From contig JAFCMP010000127.1 in the NCBI GenBank assembly GCA_017506865.1, positions 62,001 to 126,000 on the forward strand: DNA of 64,000 nt, given 5' to 3'. The translations under genes and the position numbers were made by a program. Positions 12,583 to 23,249 of the stretch are shown here, in pieces. Every line of letters begins with the position of its first letter. Positions within the stretch are counted from its first letter, which is position 1. The notes under the pieces were generated by a model. It was not told the DNA's origin. It was given only the letters and a program-made list of their open reading frames with translations, and did not search any database. The stretch is from Tribonema minus. Its lineage: Eukaryota; Sar; Xanthophyceae; Tribonematales; Tribonemataceae.

Positions 12583-14198
12583 CGCAGCGCCGCCGCTGCC
12601 AGCGCCGCGCCGCGCACCTTCTTGATCCGCTCGATCTCTGCCGCATTGAGCGCGCCGCGCGCTGCCGCGAGCTCCGCGCGCGCCGCCGCCTCCGCCGCCT
12701 CCGCCTCCGCGGCGCGCGCCGCCGCCGCCGCTGCCGCCGCCGCCGCCACCGCGCGCTCCTCCCCGCGCAGCTCCGCCAGCCGCAGCAGCGTCGCGTCCTG
12801 CGCAGCGAGCCGCTGCCGCAGCTGCAGCGTCTCCGCGGAGGCAGCGGCAGCGGCGGCGGCAGCCTGCGGCGCGGCGACGACGTCGGTGCCGTCGAGGCAG
12901 ATGGGCGCCGCGGCGGTGGTGGCGGCGGCGGCGGCGGCAGCAGCGCCGAAGGCGGCGTCGGCGGCGGCGTCATCCGCGGCGGTCTCGGCCTGGTAGTAGA
13001 GACGCGTGGCGCGCTTGGCGCCGCTCTGCTTGCACTGCGGGCAGGAGTTGTGCGTGTTGGACCAGAGACTCAGGCAGGCCTGGCAGTAGGGAAGGACGGG
13101 GGGGGGGGGGGGGGGGGCGCACGGTCAGGGGTACTTCTGGTTTGCGGTCAAGGGCTTGTGACAGAGATTTCGCTCGTGCCGAAAAACCGCAGATGTAGAT
13201 GCCATAAGAAAAACAGCGTCCCACAGTCCCACACGCAATATGGATGGAAGCACCTGCGAAGCTGTGCGTCCCTTGCGCGCGTGCTCAACGGTCTGTGCAC
13301 GTAGGGCAGGGTGTATGACATTTGCATTTGCGGTGTTTGGCATGACTGTAGATGCTCAGGGCGGCACTGCTGGAGGCGCAGGATATGAGCGTGTGCTCAT
13401 GCTGCTCAGTGAGTCCGCAATGCGTTTCGTGACAATGCAATCGATGGCAGCAGCAACTGCTGCATTTGACAGTGCAAACCCCACCAACTTCATAACCTCA
13501 CAAACTGTATGGGATCTGGTCAGGCCTGACAAAACACCAGCTCAGCTTCAGAATGTGCTACATAGGTCCGGTGCCAAAGTCAGGTGCGCTAACACTTTGC
13601 ACGGTGCGAAGAATCGTCTACCGCTGTCGGTCACGTGCGACATCGTTTAAAGGCACATCACAGCCGTTCAAAGTAGATGAGAAAAGCAAACAACAACACA
13701 AGAGTTGCACGCCGCTTGATAATTTGCAGCGCACCACGACGACTCTTGAAGCTTACATCTTTGGGTTGCACTCAACACTATTCAGTGCTGCGCTGACCTT
13801 ACAAGCTATGAGGCAGCTACTTATGCAGGCCTTTGCGTGAACCATTGCAACAACAGCAGCAGCAGTGGCCGCACACAACAGCAGCAGTGGCCGCATTGAT
13901 TCCGATGCTGTTCTCACAGGTGGAGTTTAAGGAGCCAAAGAGCAGCGCCATGGCCTCAACTCCAGACAACGAGACTCACTGTGCTTTCTGCATGGCTGCA
14001 GTTCACCTGCTGTCGGGGCAAGATGAACAGCGGCAGTGAGATGATCGATCCAATTGAACTCACCTCATGGTAAACGTGGCCGCACTTGATGGCCGCCAGC
14101 CCCCCATTTGTGTGGCCATCTAGAGGCTCAAAGCAGATGGAGCATCCTGGGAAAGATAGGGTCGCTGGGTCCTGCTGCATGGCCAAATAATCCTCCAA
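6389..14198 (-). CDS. TRAIP-like: TRAIP-type RING E3 ubiquitin ligase, seven exons
   Basis: Exons on the minus strand: 14198-14064, 13079-12618, 11497-11345, 9299-9219, 8790-8578, 8172-7975 and 6538-6389. All introns are phase 0, and the joined 1392 nt encode 463 residues, close to animal TRAIP (about 470). Joining exons 1 and 2 completes a RING-H2 finger: C19-x2-C22-x16-C39-x-H41-x2-H44-x2-C47-x10-C58-x2-C61, with CGHVYHEACLSLW across the junction. Long Ala/Glu/Arg coiled coils follow (IERIKK joined to DKELLRERRR, then EYKKLFKTNL and DYQVKSLTQQL), then a Ser/Gly-rich and basic tail ending FLRAHGL. In animals TRAIP ubiquitinates stalled replisomes, but the C-terminal PCNA-binding box known there is not evident. 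The start may be the Met at 14198 or an upstream exon, because a pyrimidine-rich CCCAG acceptor lies at 14147-14149. Several introns carry partial exon copies. Confidence 0.82.
6598..6940. repeat. Direct duplication, about 165 bp x 2, in the last TRAIP intron
   Basis: Two diverged copies run about 6598-6760 and 6760-6940. Shared landmarks are GAGAAAG..CATTT, CCAGCAGGCGTAC, GGCTCAGC.TACTC, GTCCACAA.CATCAGGG and CTCACCAA.TTGAATGC. They lie directly upstream, in gene sense, of the last TRAIP acceptor. Confidence 0.8.
7310..7990. repeat. Duplicated block including copies of the TRAIP exon 6 donor edge
   Basis: The region around the true exon 6 donor (ACAAAG, GTAAGC at 7975/7974) is repeated further into the intron at about 7745-7785 and 7450-7490, each with AAG followed by GTGCGC or GTGGGC. 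A longer block is shared by 7310-7400 and 7830-7910: ATAGAAAGCG, CTCGCGAG, TATTCCAAAC, GTCGCGCGGCGACTG. A separate 85-bp duplication (ACGGGCTACC..GCTAGA) lies at 7558-7625 and 7650-7712. Confidence 0.75.
10417..10440 (+). repeat. Degenerate telomere-like TTAGGG tract
   Basis: CTTAGGGTTAGGGCTAGGGC inside TRAIP intron 3. Short and imperfect, so an interstitial tract and not a chromosome end. Confidence 0.6.
10886..11333. mobile_element. MITE-like element, 448 bp, TA target duplication
   Basis: Both ends carry the inverted repeat CAGGGGGGGTCACGAT(A/T)TA followed by AGAGCG, and TA flanks the element at 10884-10885 and 11334-11335. The interior holds further copies of the CGCTCTTATATCG palindrome and an inverted TTAGGG/CCCTAA stretch at 10972-11020. 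There is no coding capacity. The TA duplication and CAG..TCACGA termini suggest a non-autonomous Tc1/mariner-like element, which is inference. It sits only 9 bases past the splice donor of TRAIP exon 3. Confidence 0.8.
11498..11990 (-). repeat. Array of partial copies of the TRAIP exon 3 acceptor edge
   Basis: The true acceptor and start of exon 3 (CGCGCAG, GACAAGGAGCTGCTGCG) are repeated about every 140 bp upstream in gene sense, near 11590-11665, 11735-11805 and 11860-11900. The copies keep the CAG and share a spacer with GACAGCAGCGCTCAGCA and GCGAGCCAAATTTCATGTTC. They decay with distance from the exon. Confidence 0.8.
12005..12500. repeat. Three diverged tandem copies of about 175 bp in TRAIP intron 2
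   Basis: Copies at about 12005-12180, 12181-12365 and 12366-12500 share CTGCCAGCACTGGACGCGG, GTGCTCAGCAAAGAGCGCCC, GCGTTCCGCTGCGCCG and GCAGCACTTA.AAGC. No exon is seen in them. A (CAG)n run follows at 12541-12581. Confidence 0.7.
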
Positions 14199-15239
14199 CT
14201 GCCACCCACCAGACCAAGCTCTCTTCCTTTCTTGTTTGTAGCAATGCAGTTAGGTAGCCAGCGGCGCAGAGAACCATTTACCGCGCAATCCTTGCATGTC
14301 CTCCGCAATGGGGCTCCACGAGCAGCGCTACACACCTTCACAACCTCTTTTCCTCCAGGCGCGTACTTCAAGTTTTGAACTTGGCAAAGTGATGTTTTGA
14401 TGTTCAGATTGTCTTGAAGTTGAGGTCAGGTAAAGCCATGCCTGCAGCGGCAGCAGCAAAGTATTATTGTTCCCGTGTATGTCTGCAGAAAGCATGCACA
14501 TGTTGATGAATATCTCATCCTCTCAAAGAAGCACAATCGACACTAACATCACCTGGATGCATGTATGCATGCTTGAAAAAGCAGGATCAAACGGCTGCAA
14601 AGACAGCGTCGAGCAGGCCCTCATGAAATATCATTTTGTATCAATCTTGTAGTTTATCATCGGCTGCTGCGCCACATCTGCAAAACATGGGGCGCCGCTT
14701 TACGTGCCCGCCGTCTACCACAGTCTTTCCAAACACACCGAGAGCAAAAGTGTTTGTGTGACAAGCCCCCCCCCCCTGTCTTCACTTTCTTCAGACAGAT
14801 ACCCCGCACATTTCAACAGTGACCGACACATCACAGCGACTGACGCGCGCCTGCGCGGCAGTGCCAAACAGCAGCGCGGTGCCCATTGCTTGTCGCGCAC
14901 ACCTGCGGCCGCCTCAGCCGAGATCGGTATTGCCAACGCACACAGAGAAATAGTTCCATCCCCCATGCCCCGATTGTGGGGCGCGTGCCCCCTGTTCTCC
15001 TGGATACGCCACTCCAGAGAGCGCAGTGCTGCAGGTGCCATTGCTGTGTACAGAGGATGCCTCTCTCTCCCCTCCCCCCCCGCCCCCTGTGCACCCCCGC
15101 AGCCTCCTCTCCAGAAGGGCTGGCGCGGCGTGCACGCGGTACACACGCACAGGGGGCACTGTAGGGGGATGTCATTTCGCAGGGGGGGGGGCGTGGGGGG
15201 GGGGGAACAGCGCACGCGCCAGCGCTCCTCCACCGCCAA
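14199..15239. other. Intergenic: TRAIP upstream / carrier 3' flank
   Basis: There is no coding sequence I can support. Long C and G runs occur near 15070-15205. It would contain the TRAIP promoter; no TATA-like element stands out. Confidence 0.45.
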
Positions 15240-18200
15240 CTACTTGGTCACGCCGTAGTACCTGTTGGCGAGCGCCTTGTACTGCTCCATGAAGAAGAAC
15301 ATAAGCACCGTGTGGCCGCCGCTGCGCACAAAGTACGGCGTGAAGCCTTTCCAGAGGGAGCGCGCGCCCTCCTCGCGCGCGATCGCGCCGACCGTCTGCA
15401 GCATGCCCGTGTACTTGAGCGGCGCGCCGTCGCGCGCGCGCGCCTGCCCCTGCATGCGCGTCTTGGCCGTGTCGAGCGGCAGGCTCGCGTAGCTGTAGAC
15501 GACGGCGGCGGTGAGCGCGGCGACGGTCTGCGTCGCCGCGCCGTCGCCGAGGATCGGCAGCAGCGACGTCTTGACCTGGTCGTACGTGCCGAGCTGCGTC
15601 GCGCTGACGACCATGGCGCGCGCGACTGCGACGGGGGGGGGGGTAGGTAGGTAGTGTTCAAACAGCAGCGATCAGCGGCGCTGACATGGGGTGTGCGCAT
15701 GCATGAAGTACTCTGGAATCGCAGCTGTATGGTTGCGGGGACGCTGTGCGCTTGCCGAGCATGAATGTGCTTGGGTTGAGTGTGATGACGCACACTGTGC
15801 GGAGCGCTGCACGCACCTTTTATGCACATGAGCTCACCATTTATTTGCCGGAACCACGGACCCTGTGCGCGATCACGCGGGTGTTGCACGATGTGCAGCC
15901 GCGGATGACATCGCAGTGAGGTCTATGGCAGCGAAATAGGATGACCTCTTGCAGCAGGTGGTGTGCAGCCGCGAATGGCATCGTAGTGACGTCTATGCCA
16001 GCGAAAATGGAAGGCCTCTGACAGCAAGGGGCTCATACACTTGGTGATGCCACCAGGACCGATGCGTCCATCGACATCAACTGCTCCACCACAACGCTCC
16101 GACGAGGGATGCGCCTGTAGGGCTACCTTCCTTGCCAGCAGGTGCAACCGGCCCCTTCGGCTCGCTGATCGAGCGCCGTCAAAGCAGGAGAAGTAACTTC
16201 AACATTTTCATCCAACAAGACTTGAAGCGAAGCCTGCCAAATGGCCTACAGTAGCTCCTCGTCGGCGTATGAAGACCCCCTCCTCCTTCGTCACAAACTC
16301 GAAAAACGCGGGTGAGGCTGAAAACTTCCAACATTGCCACCGAGAATTCACTGGGGATGCACCGGCAGGGCTTGCTCCTTCCTCGCTGGTATGCAATGAC
16401 GCCCCAACGCCTTCGTCACGCGCTCAGGCCAACTGCGAGACTTGAACTGCTTCATCCAGCATTTCAACGATGGAATGCACGTGTTGGCCTGGCTTCCTGC
16501 CAGTACGGTACGACGCGCCTCCTTCGCCACGGGCTCAGGCACCGCCACCGCGGCTGCACCACTTCAACAGGTTCACCCAAAAGTTCAACAGGGACGCACC
16601 TGGTGCGCAGGCTCCTCGCCAGTACGTGAGCACGCCCTCCTCCTTTGCCACGCGCTCCACACACACTTCAACTAATTCCATGCATCAACTGCCCATTGGA
16701 GAACCGCTATATACTGCGGCGACGCACCCGTTGGGCTCGCTCCCCGCCAATACGTGAGGCCGCCCTCCTCCTTTGCCCAGCGCCCCACGCCAACCTCAAC
16801 TCTTTCCATGCATACTTCAACTGCTCCGACTGAGAGCTGCAACTGCGGCGACGCACCCATTGGACTCGCTCCTCGCCAGTAGTTGAGTATGAACTTCAAT
16901 TGTTTCAATGCATACTTCAACTGCTCCAACTGAGAACTGCTACGACGGCGACGCACCCCTTAAGCTGGCTCCTCGCCAGTGCGCGAGCACGCCCTTCTGC
17001 TTGCCATGCAACTTCAACTCTATCAATTCATACTTCAACTGTTCCAACTGAGAACTGCTACTGCAGAGACGCACCCTTTGGGCTTGCTCCCCGCCAGTAT
17101 GCGAGCACGCCCGCCTCCTTTGCCACGCGCCCCACACAAACTTCAACTCTGTCAATGCACACTTCAACTGCTACTGCGGAGACGCACCCGTTGGGCTCGC
17201 TCCTCGCCAGTACGTGAGCACGCCCTCCTCCTTTGCCACGCGCCCCAGTGCGTTGAAGACGTTGGTGTAGCCGCGCCGCTCCGCGGGCGGCAGGCGGCCG
17301 TCCGCTTGCATGCGCACCAGGCAGACCTGTCGTGCGGCACGGCGGCGGTTACGGCGGTTACGGCGGTTACGCTTTTTATTGACGTCACCTACCAGAGTCA
17401 GCGTGCGGCAGCTGCCCGTCCGGTTGCATGCGCACCAGGCAGACCTGTTGCGCGGCGTGGCGGCGGTTATGGTCGTTACGCGTTTCGTTGACGTCACTAT
17501 CAGAGTGCATTGCGCTTGTGGCAGCACGTGATCTGGCCTTTGTCGTCTGTCGCTGCAGGTTGGGGTGAGGGGGTTGGGCCACCGCAAGGATGGCAGATTC
17601 GTCAACTAGAACGCAGGCATGGATGGAGGTGACAATTTCTCATCTCAAACTGAGCAGCTCTACAGGACACGCAGAGAGCACATGTTGGAACTCGCCACCG
17701 CCATAGTTGATAGCACTCTCAGGCCAAAACTACAATTCCACTCACTTTCGCTTCAAGAGGCATTGCCCACCTGCAGCAGAGCAGGGAAACAAGCTCGTCG
17801 CCCATGTTGCGTGTTTCAATGGCCGCGCCACCCAGGACCGCTGCCATGGCCAACTTCAAATGCAACTGCAACTGTATCAATTGATGAGGCAGTGCTCACC
17901 TCAATGGGGCAGGTCAGGAAGGCCGCAATGCCGCCCGCCGCCAGCCCCGTCGTCAGCCTGTGCAGCACCGTCACCTGTCAGATGCGGGGCGCGGAAAACT
18001 TCAAGTTGGTGCTTGAACTTCGGCGCATCATGCGGGCCATATGCCATCAGGCTTGGCGCGCCTGAGCGCTGCCGACACACAAAGCGAAGACAGCGAGCTG
18101 AGCAAATGACGCGATACTTCAAGTACATACATACCTGCCACAAGGCCGTGCACAGCGCTCAGCTACGTCTTCATCCCGCCATGCCATATATATATATGAC

Positions 18201-20503
18201 GGTGGCACTGTTTGATTCGTGGCCAATGACTGCAGCAGCGGTGACCACGGTTATTGGTGGAAGGCACTTGCGGCTGACCATCCCTTGTCACCTAGAGCTC
18301 AACGATCTTTTGATTCGTTTTTCACATACATTCGAAAGTATGTATAAGGATATCGTACATAATGCGCGTATACGGACGTGCGGGCGTCACGCGACGGTCG
18401 GAGGCAGTGCCGCTAAACCTGACATCGAGTTGCCTGAAGCGGCCAACCTTCCCGCCGAGCTTTCGCCCCGTGACCTGCGGCACTACTCGCGGACACTTTT
18501 AAAAAAGTTTTTCAGAATAAGAATTACCTCAGTGCCCGGCGGCGCGATGGCCGCCTTGATGATGTCGTACAGCCCGAGGCGCGCTGTTATTTCTTTTTTG
18601 TTTATTTTCATATTTGTTCTTACAATAAGTTGTTACTTTCACTGAAAAAAAAATTATTAAACACCAGAATTACCTCAGTGCCCGGCGGCGCGATGGCCGC
18701 CTTGATGATGTCGTACAGGCCGAGGCGCGCCGTCGTGTACACGGCCTGCCGCGTGATCGCCGCGGAAAGACCCGCGTACAGGCCCCTGTGGCGGCGCACG
18801 TGGCATCGAGAGGCAGCGAAAATGAAAGTTGGTGAACGCGGCGATGGAGCGCGCACTGGGGGGGCGGGGGCATGCATTCGTGCGACATTGAAAGGCAGCG
18901 TGGACGATCGATGGACGCAGCATTGGAGCAGAGTGCGCATGCCGGGGAGGGGGGGAGGGGGCATATCTAATCGTAACCCTGCTAACGCGCATGCAGCCCC
19001 CCAAAAACCTTGTCGCGACAGCCCCCCCCCAAACCTTGGTTCCTGAGAAGAGGTGCCGGTGTGAGTCTCGGGCAGTGCTGCGCATGTCAGGGCAGGGAGT
19101 GCGCGCTACTACGCAGCAGCGCTCGCGCGCGTGATGCACATGTAATCTCCTCTCAGAGACTTCTTGTGACACGTCTCACATCACGCGACGCGGCGGCCGT
19201 GGTGCGTCAGTTGTCACGCAGGAGGAGCTGACCACAGCAGTGCGCATGTAGACTAAGTAAGTAAAGATCTCCCAATGTGCAGCAGCGCACAAGGAAGGGC
19301 AGTGGATGCCATGGAGGATTTCCTCTCGGAGTCTTCCTGACGGCACCCAAAGCAAAATGTCTGTCAAGCGGCCCGGTGGTGTTTGCGTGACCGCCATCGC
19401 GCGGCCAGTGCTGAATGGGATTCAGCGCTGCCAGTGGACATTGTGTGCTCATTCAGCGCTGAATGTCCATTTTCTATGTATTGAGTACGCCATAGTTATT
19501 GACTTGATGGAGCTAAATTCATTTACAAGAGATTGTGGAATAAAAACAGACCCGCCGCCCGCCGTGCTGCTGGACGCCTGGCGTACGCTGTGGGTTCGTC
19601 AGCCTGGTGATGTACACTCCACATGTACGAGTCTACAATGGACGTCCATACTACGTGGTTGACGGCGTGTACCACGTGCCTACCACATCAGCAGTCGCGT
19701 ATGTATGTGACAGTCACGACTTTGACAGGCCCGACTTGATGTTGAAAAGAATATACTATGCATCAACAACAGGCAGCCTAGTGCATTGTCACTACTCAGA
19801 GCTGTTGTGCCTCGTTCAACGCCTGGGCACAAACTTCATGTGCCTGGACTGTTTGAGATGTATTCCTGCACAGACGCAGACTAATGTGCGTTTCGCATTG
19901 TCAAAGGCCAGAATTCGCCACCGCACACGTCTTGGACGCTAGTCAATTTGTTCATGAATGCATGCACATAGGCACATGTTCCTTGTCTGCGTCATGCTGA
20001 CCATGGCATGCGCACGCGATCTGACGTTTGATTTTTGCTAAGCTATGCAATATATATATCAGCAAGCAGAGTTAGATGTCTCACTTGACTCCTTGTGTTC
20101 TGCGAATTTCATTGAAAGCCATGCTGGCTGTTGTTTTAGCACCGGAGTTCCCCAGCAGCTGCATGCGGACCTGCAAACACCACGTACAAGGAAAGGCTGA
20201 GGTTGACGCTGCTGCTGTGCTGGCGCGATCTCACATGGTTCGAGCACGCATGAGACACACACACGCGCCATGGTGGGATGCTAGCCACTCTTCAATGAGG
20301 GATGTATATTGCTGTCTTTTGCGAAGGATGACTTCAGCATCGCATTGTACACAGGCATGGAGTGCCACAGAGTGACACTCACTGTCTGATGTGTTCACCT
20401 TGATAAGATCCGCAGGGTGGATGAACATCCACGCGCTGATGCCGGACGCGCCGGCGACGGCAAATGTGGCCGCCATCGGGACCTGAGGCTGCGGCGTAGA
20501 CAT
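15240..20503 (-). CDS. Mitochondrial 2-oxoglutarate/malate carrier (SLC25A11-like), six exons
   Basis: Exons on the minus strand: 20503-20399, 20170-20085, 18785-18674, 17974-17900, 17326-17188 and 15625-15240. The joined 903 nt encode exactly 300 residues, the usual size of this carrier. The three mitochondrial-carrier signatures appear in order: HPADLIKVRMQ, CPIEVCLVRMQADGR and LPLDTAKTRMQ. Family hallmarks of the oxoglutarate carrier are visible in LYAGLSAAITRQAVYTTARLG, RRGYTNVFNAL, EEGVLTYWRGASPTVARAMVV and LWKGFTPYFVRSGGHTVLMF. The protein should exchange 2-oxoglutarate for malate or other dicarboxylates across the inner mitochondrial membrane. Each junction was fixed by AG/GT plus homology, for example ACGG joined to TCGCG giving SPTVARAM. 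Introns 3, 4 and 5 carry partial copies of the flanking exons. Plant dicarboxylate-tricarboxylate carriers are close relatives, so the exact substrate range is inferred. Confidence 0.93.
16220..17187 (-). repeat. Array of about eight partial copies of carrier exon 5 donor edge
   Basis: The last 60-70 bases of exon 5 plus the start of intron 5 recur about every 100-130 bp: near 17065-17140, 16945-17010, 16855-16890, 16725-16790, 16590-16655, 16490-16545, 16365-16420 and 16235-16300. Read on the minus strand, the nearest copies still spell KEEGVLTYWRGASPTG-like peptides followed by GTGCGTC. Between copies lies a spacer rich in CTTCAACT and TCCAACTGAGAACTGC. Confidence 0.85.
17405..17465 (-). 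repeat. Partial copy of carrier exon 5 acceptor edge
   Basis: The sequence CAACAG, GTCTGCCTGGTGCGCATGCA (minus strand) repeats the true boundary at 17326, 135 bp further upstream in gene sense and with the AG intact. Adjacent intron sequence (CGGCGGTTA.GG..TTACG, TTGACGTCAC) is duplicated too. Confidence 0.85.
18524..18594 (-). repeat. Partial copy of carrier exon 3 donor edge
   Basis: The last 60 bases of exon 3 with its donor (CACTGAG, GTAATTCT) are repeated almost perfectly 150 bp into intron 3. One substitution is visible in the CAGGCCGAGG/CAGCCCGAGG stretch. Confidence 0.9.
19562..19942 (+). other. Unidentified open frame inside a carrier intron (opposite strand)
   Basis: A plus-strand frame within carrier intron 2 stays open to 19942 and reads from about 19595 FVSLVMYTPHVRVYNGRPYY and on through VDGVYHVPTTSAVAYVCD, with a Cys-x2-Cys (MCLDCLRC) near the end. 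Composition is balanced and non-repetitive, unlike most chance frames here, and GC is lower than in neighbouring exons. I do not recognise a family. It could be a remnant of an inserted element or a nested gene. No convincing start or splice context was found. Confidence 0.3.
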
Positions 20504-21181
20504 GATCACCCTCGCCTGTGGTGACGTGTAGCTTCAGCCTGCCTCGACTATGAATGCGAAACCCCGCCAGGCGGTTTGCCGGAGTTTTTGGTGGGAAAAC
20601 CGTCAAACTCTCTCTCCCTCTCATCGTGTATGTGTTCAACATCAGCCTTTTGTTTACAACTATCGGCTTGAAGAGACTTCATGATGCGGTAGTACTAGGT
20701 AGCCTTCAGTGTTGCAACATAAACACAAAAAGATCACCCCATGACAAGCAGTGCTGAGTGAGCAATGTTGACAATACAGGACAACAATAAGAAAGCCAAT
20801 CTGGCGGCGTGTGAAGGTGAAAGCACCAGTCTTTAATCCTAAACTGATGTTCTGCTCAGCAGACCAGGCCGTACTTCCTCACTGTCGCTGCTGCTGCTGC
20901 CGCGGTGCGGGCAGCGCGCGCGCCACTGAGTGTGTGTCCTGTGTATCACGCCACATGAATCAACGTCCACGCTGTGCAATTACTCTGGCGCAGCCTGATT
21001 GCAGCTGCCTCATGCTGTTTGAAGAACCGGGGCCTCCGCATATCGATAACCTGACGGAGACAGACCAAAATCCCTAGCCAGGAAAAAAACTCCAGATCCT
21101 CGTGCAGGCAGACCTTTGTATGTACAACGAGAGAGACCACGCCCCCCGCTGCCCCTGCCCCCCCCATTCACCCCCCCATAT
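20504..21181. other. Intergenic between carrier start and F-box gene end
   Basis: Both neighbours are on the minus strand, so this holds the carrier's 5' flank and the F-box gene's 3' flank. No further gene is seen. Confidence 0.45.
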
Positions 21182-22501
21182 CTACAAGCCGTCGAGGCGG
21201 CGCTCGCGCACCACCATGCACCCCCCCGGCAGCTGGTCGTAGTGCTCGAAGATGCGCGCCTCGTCCATGAAGAACGCGCGCACGGTGCCGCGCTCGCTGC
21301 GGCGCGCAACCGCCGCCGCGCCGCGCGCCGCCGCGCGCCGGATGCACGGGCACAGTGCGCACGCGTCCCACGCCGGCGGCGGCGCGTCGGGGACGTTCAC
21401 CACGGGCAGCTCCAGGCACAGGCCGCGCGCGATGAAGTCCGTCTCGAACTCGCAAGCGGGCGCGGCGACGAGGACGCTGAGCACGGCGAAGTTGAGCGGC
21501 GCGAGGGCGACGACGGGCGCGCCGCCGCTGCAGCAGCGCTCCGCCGTGCTGCCGTTGAGCGCCGCCACGTGCGGGAAGCCGCCCGCCGCGATGGCGGGCA
21601 GCGCGTCGAGCGACGACGCGAAGGACGCAAAGGCGGCGGGGGACGCGCGCGCGAGCAGCGGCGCGGCGGCGGCGGCGCCGGGCGCGCCGCCGCTGCTGCC
21701 GTCGCCCGCGGGCTTGCAGACGACGCGCACCTGCGCCATGTCCAGGTACGTCCGGTTGTTGTGCACGTTCTGCACGATGATGCGCAGCTCCACGGCGCTG
21801 ACGGGGTCGCCGCCGGGCACGGCGATCTGGCGCGTGCGGCAGCCGTGATTGTGCGCGATGGTGCACCAGAGGTCCACGCCTGAGGCACAAACACCGGAGG
21901 CGATGACGTTAATGCAGCTGAATTTTTGCACTCCTGCACGCCATCTGATGCACTCGCGTGACAATGTGACAATGATTGTCGTACTTTGATTGAAACGGTC
22001 TGTTCTGACGGACTACTTTTACTCAGAAGTTTTGAGCGTACACACGCAAGGAGAAGCAATTCAGAACTCACCGCTGCCTCTGCCTTTCGCGAATACCACG
22101 CTGTGTTTCTTGGAGAACTGCCCCCGTGGCAACCGCATCCTGAAGGCCAAGTTCCGGTAGGCTGCCATCCAGGTCACCGCCCCAAAGCACTTGGAAGGCC
22201 GATTCGGTTGCAAGCCCCAGCGCCGCACGGCGAGATCGCCCCATACACTGTCGTCGCCGAACAGCTCCAGCATGCGCTTGCTGGTACGAGCGACGTGACT
22301 CAGCGCACGAGGCGGCAGCATGGCGGCGATGCCGAAGAGCGCATCGGGCGGGAGTAGAGGAAAAGCCACCGAAGTGGTGTAGCTAGGAGGCTCGTGATGG
22401 GTGTGCTGATTATGGCTATGGTCGTGATGGTGGTTGTGGAAGTCGTGATTGCAGCAGCCAGCAGAAGCGCAGCCCTCCTGCTGGTGCAGAGATGGCACCA
22501 T
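21182..22501 (-). CDS. F-box protein, two exons
   Basis: Exon 1 is 22501-22072 and exon 2 is 21879-21182. The junction GGCAGCG plus GCGTGGAC restores GSGVDLW in frame, and the product has 375 residues. The N-terminus is Cys/His-rich (HHHDHSHNQHTHH near residues 24-36). Residues about 48-96 fit an F-box (FPLLPPDALFGIAAMLPPRA, then LELFGDDSVWGDLAVRRWG), the Skp1-binding module of SCF ubiquitin ligases. The C-terminal 230 residues contain a polyAla linker, VPGGDPVSAVELRIIVQNV and FMDEARIFEHYDQLPGGCMV; I do not recognise a known substrate-binding repeat there. By family it would recruit substrates to an SCF ligase, with the substrate unknown. The start codon is the first Met of the open frame; an upstream Met cannot be excluded. 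Confidence 0.75.
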
Positions 22502-23249
22502 CTCTAATCACCGCGCTCGCCCTCTGACGCGGGCTCTTGCTTAGGTTTATGGCAGCTTGTTGTTCTGGCACCGAGCGTGATCAGACTACAAAAGGACCTC
22601 TAGCCTGCCGCCGGGTGTATCAGCGGCTCGCCTGCTTGTCTCATCCGACATCGATGTCTGCGATCTGATTGGGGAACGTTTTTCAGCTCAAGTTTAAGCT
22701 TTCAAGTTGAAGTTCTCCCCACGTAACTGTTGCTTTGTGCAAAGTCCGTGGATCTACAGCAAGATTGGATTTGCTACCTGTTATTTAAGGCACAACGCGA
22801 AGCCGTATTGTGACACACTGGATTTCCACGCCTGTCGACGATGATGATTACATTTCTGAGAGATGATTCGCGACTTCAGCAGACTCCGCCTTGTTGAGTG
22901 GTGCGGAATCAGTGGGCTGGCTGCCCCACTACTCACCATTTCGGTTTCGTTCAAAAGCAACGCTCAACTGCAGCAGATGACACACAGCAGCAGTCAAAAC
23001 AGACTCACAATCGTTCATTGCAAATGCCTTGCCACTAGCCCCCCCCCCCCCCCAATGCACCACTGGCACGCCCCCATAAATCGCGTGTGGCGCATTGCAT
23101 GCTGCGCCTCCCGCTTGCAACCGCAACGCCAACTCATTCAATGCTACATCCCAGCAGCCCCCGCAAAGCTGCAATCGCCTACTGGAACTGCATGCACAAC
23201 GCTCAAGCATCTGCTTGCGCTGCACGCGCTGTCACGCGCCGACACGCAC
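22502..23249. other. Region between F-box start and last resolved coiled-coil exon
   Basis: It contains the F-box gene's 5' flank and probably the unresolved 3' end of the coiled-coil gene. A CAG acceptor followed by an open stretch near 22918-22860 (minus) is a possible last exon, but I could not confirm it. A C14 run lies at 23040-23053. Confidence 0.35.

Noticed and set aside
12528..12617. Ala-rich extension of TRAIP exon 2 through the (CAG)n run
   Set aside because: The exon reads on to a GTGACG donor in phase 1, which does not fit exon 3. The earlier GTGCGC donor at 12617 joins in phase 0 and continues the coiled coil.
12435..13304. Plus-strand 289-residue frame
   Set aside because: It is a shadow of TRAIP exon 2, whose RING half-site and coiled coil are clear on the minus strand.
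17707..18645. 312-residue plus-strand frame
   Set aside because: It runs antisense through carrier exon 4 and the exon 3 donor copy, with no coherent protein features.
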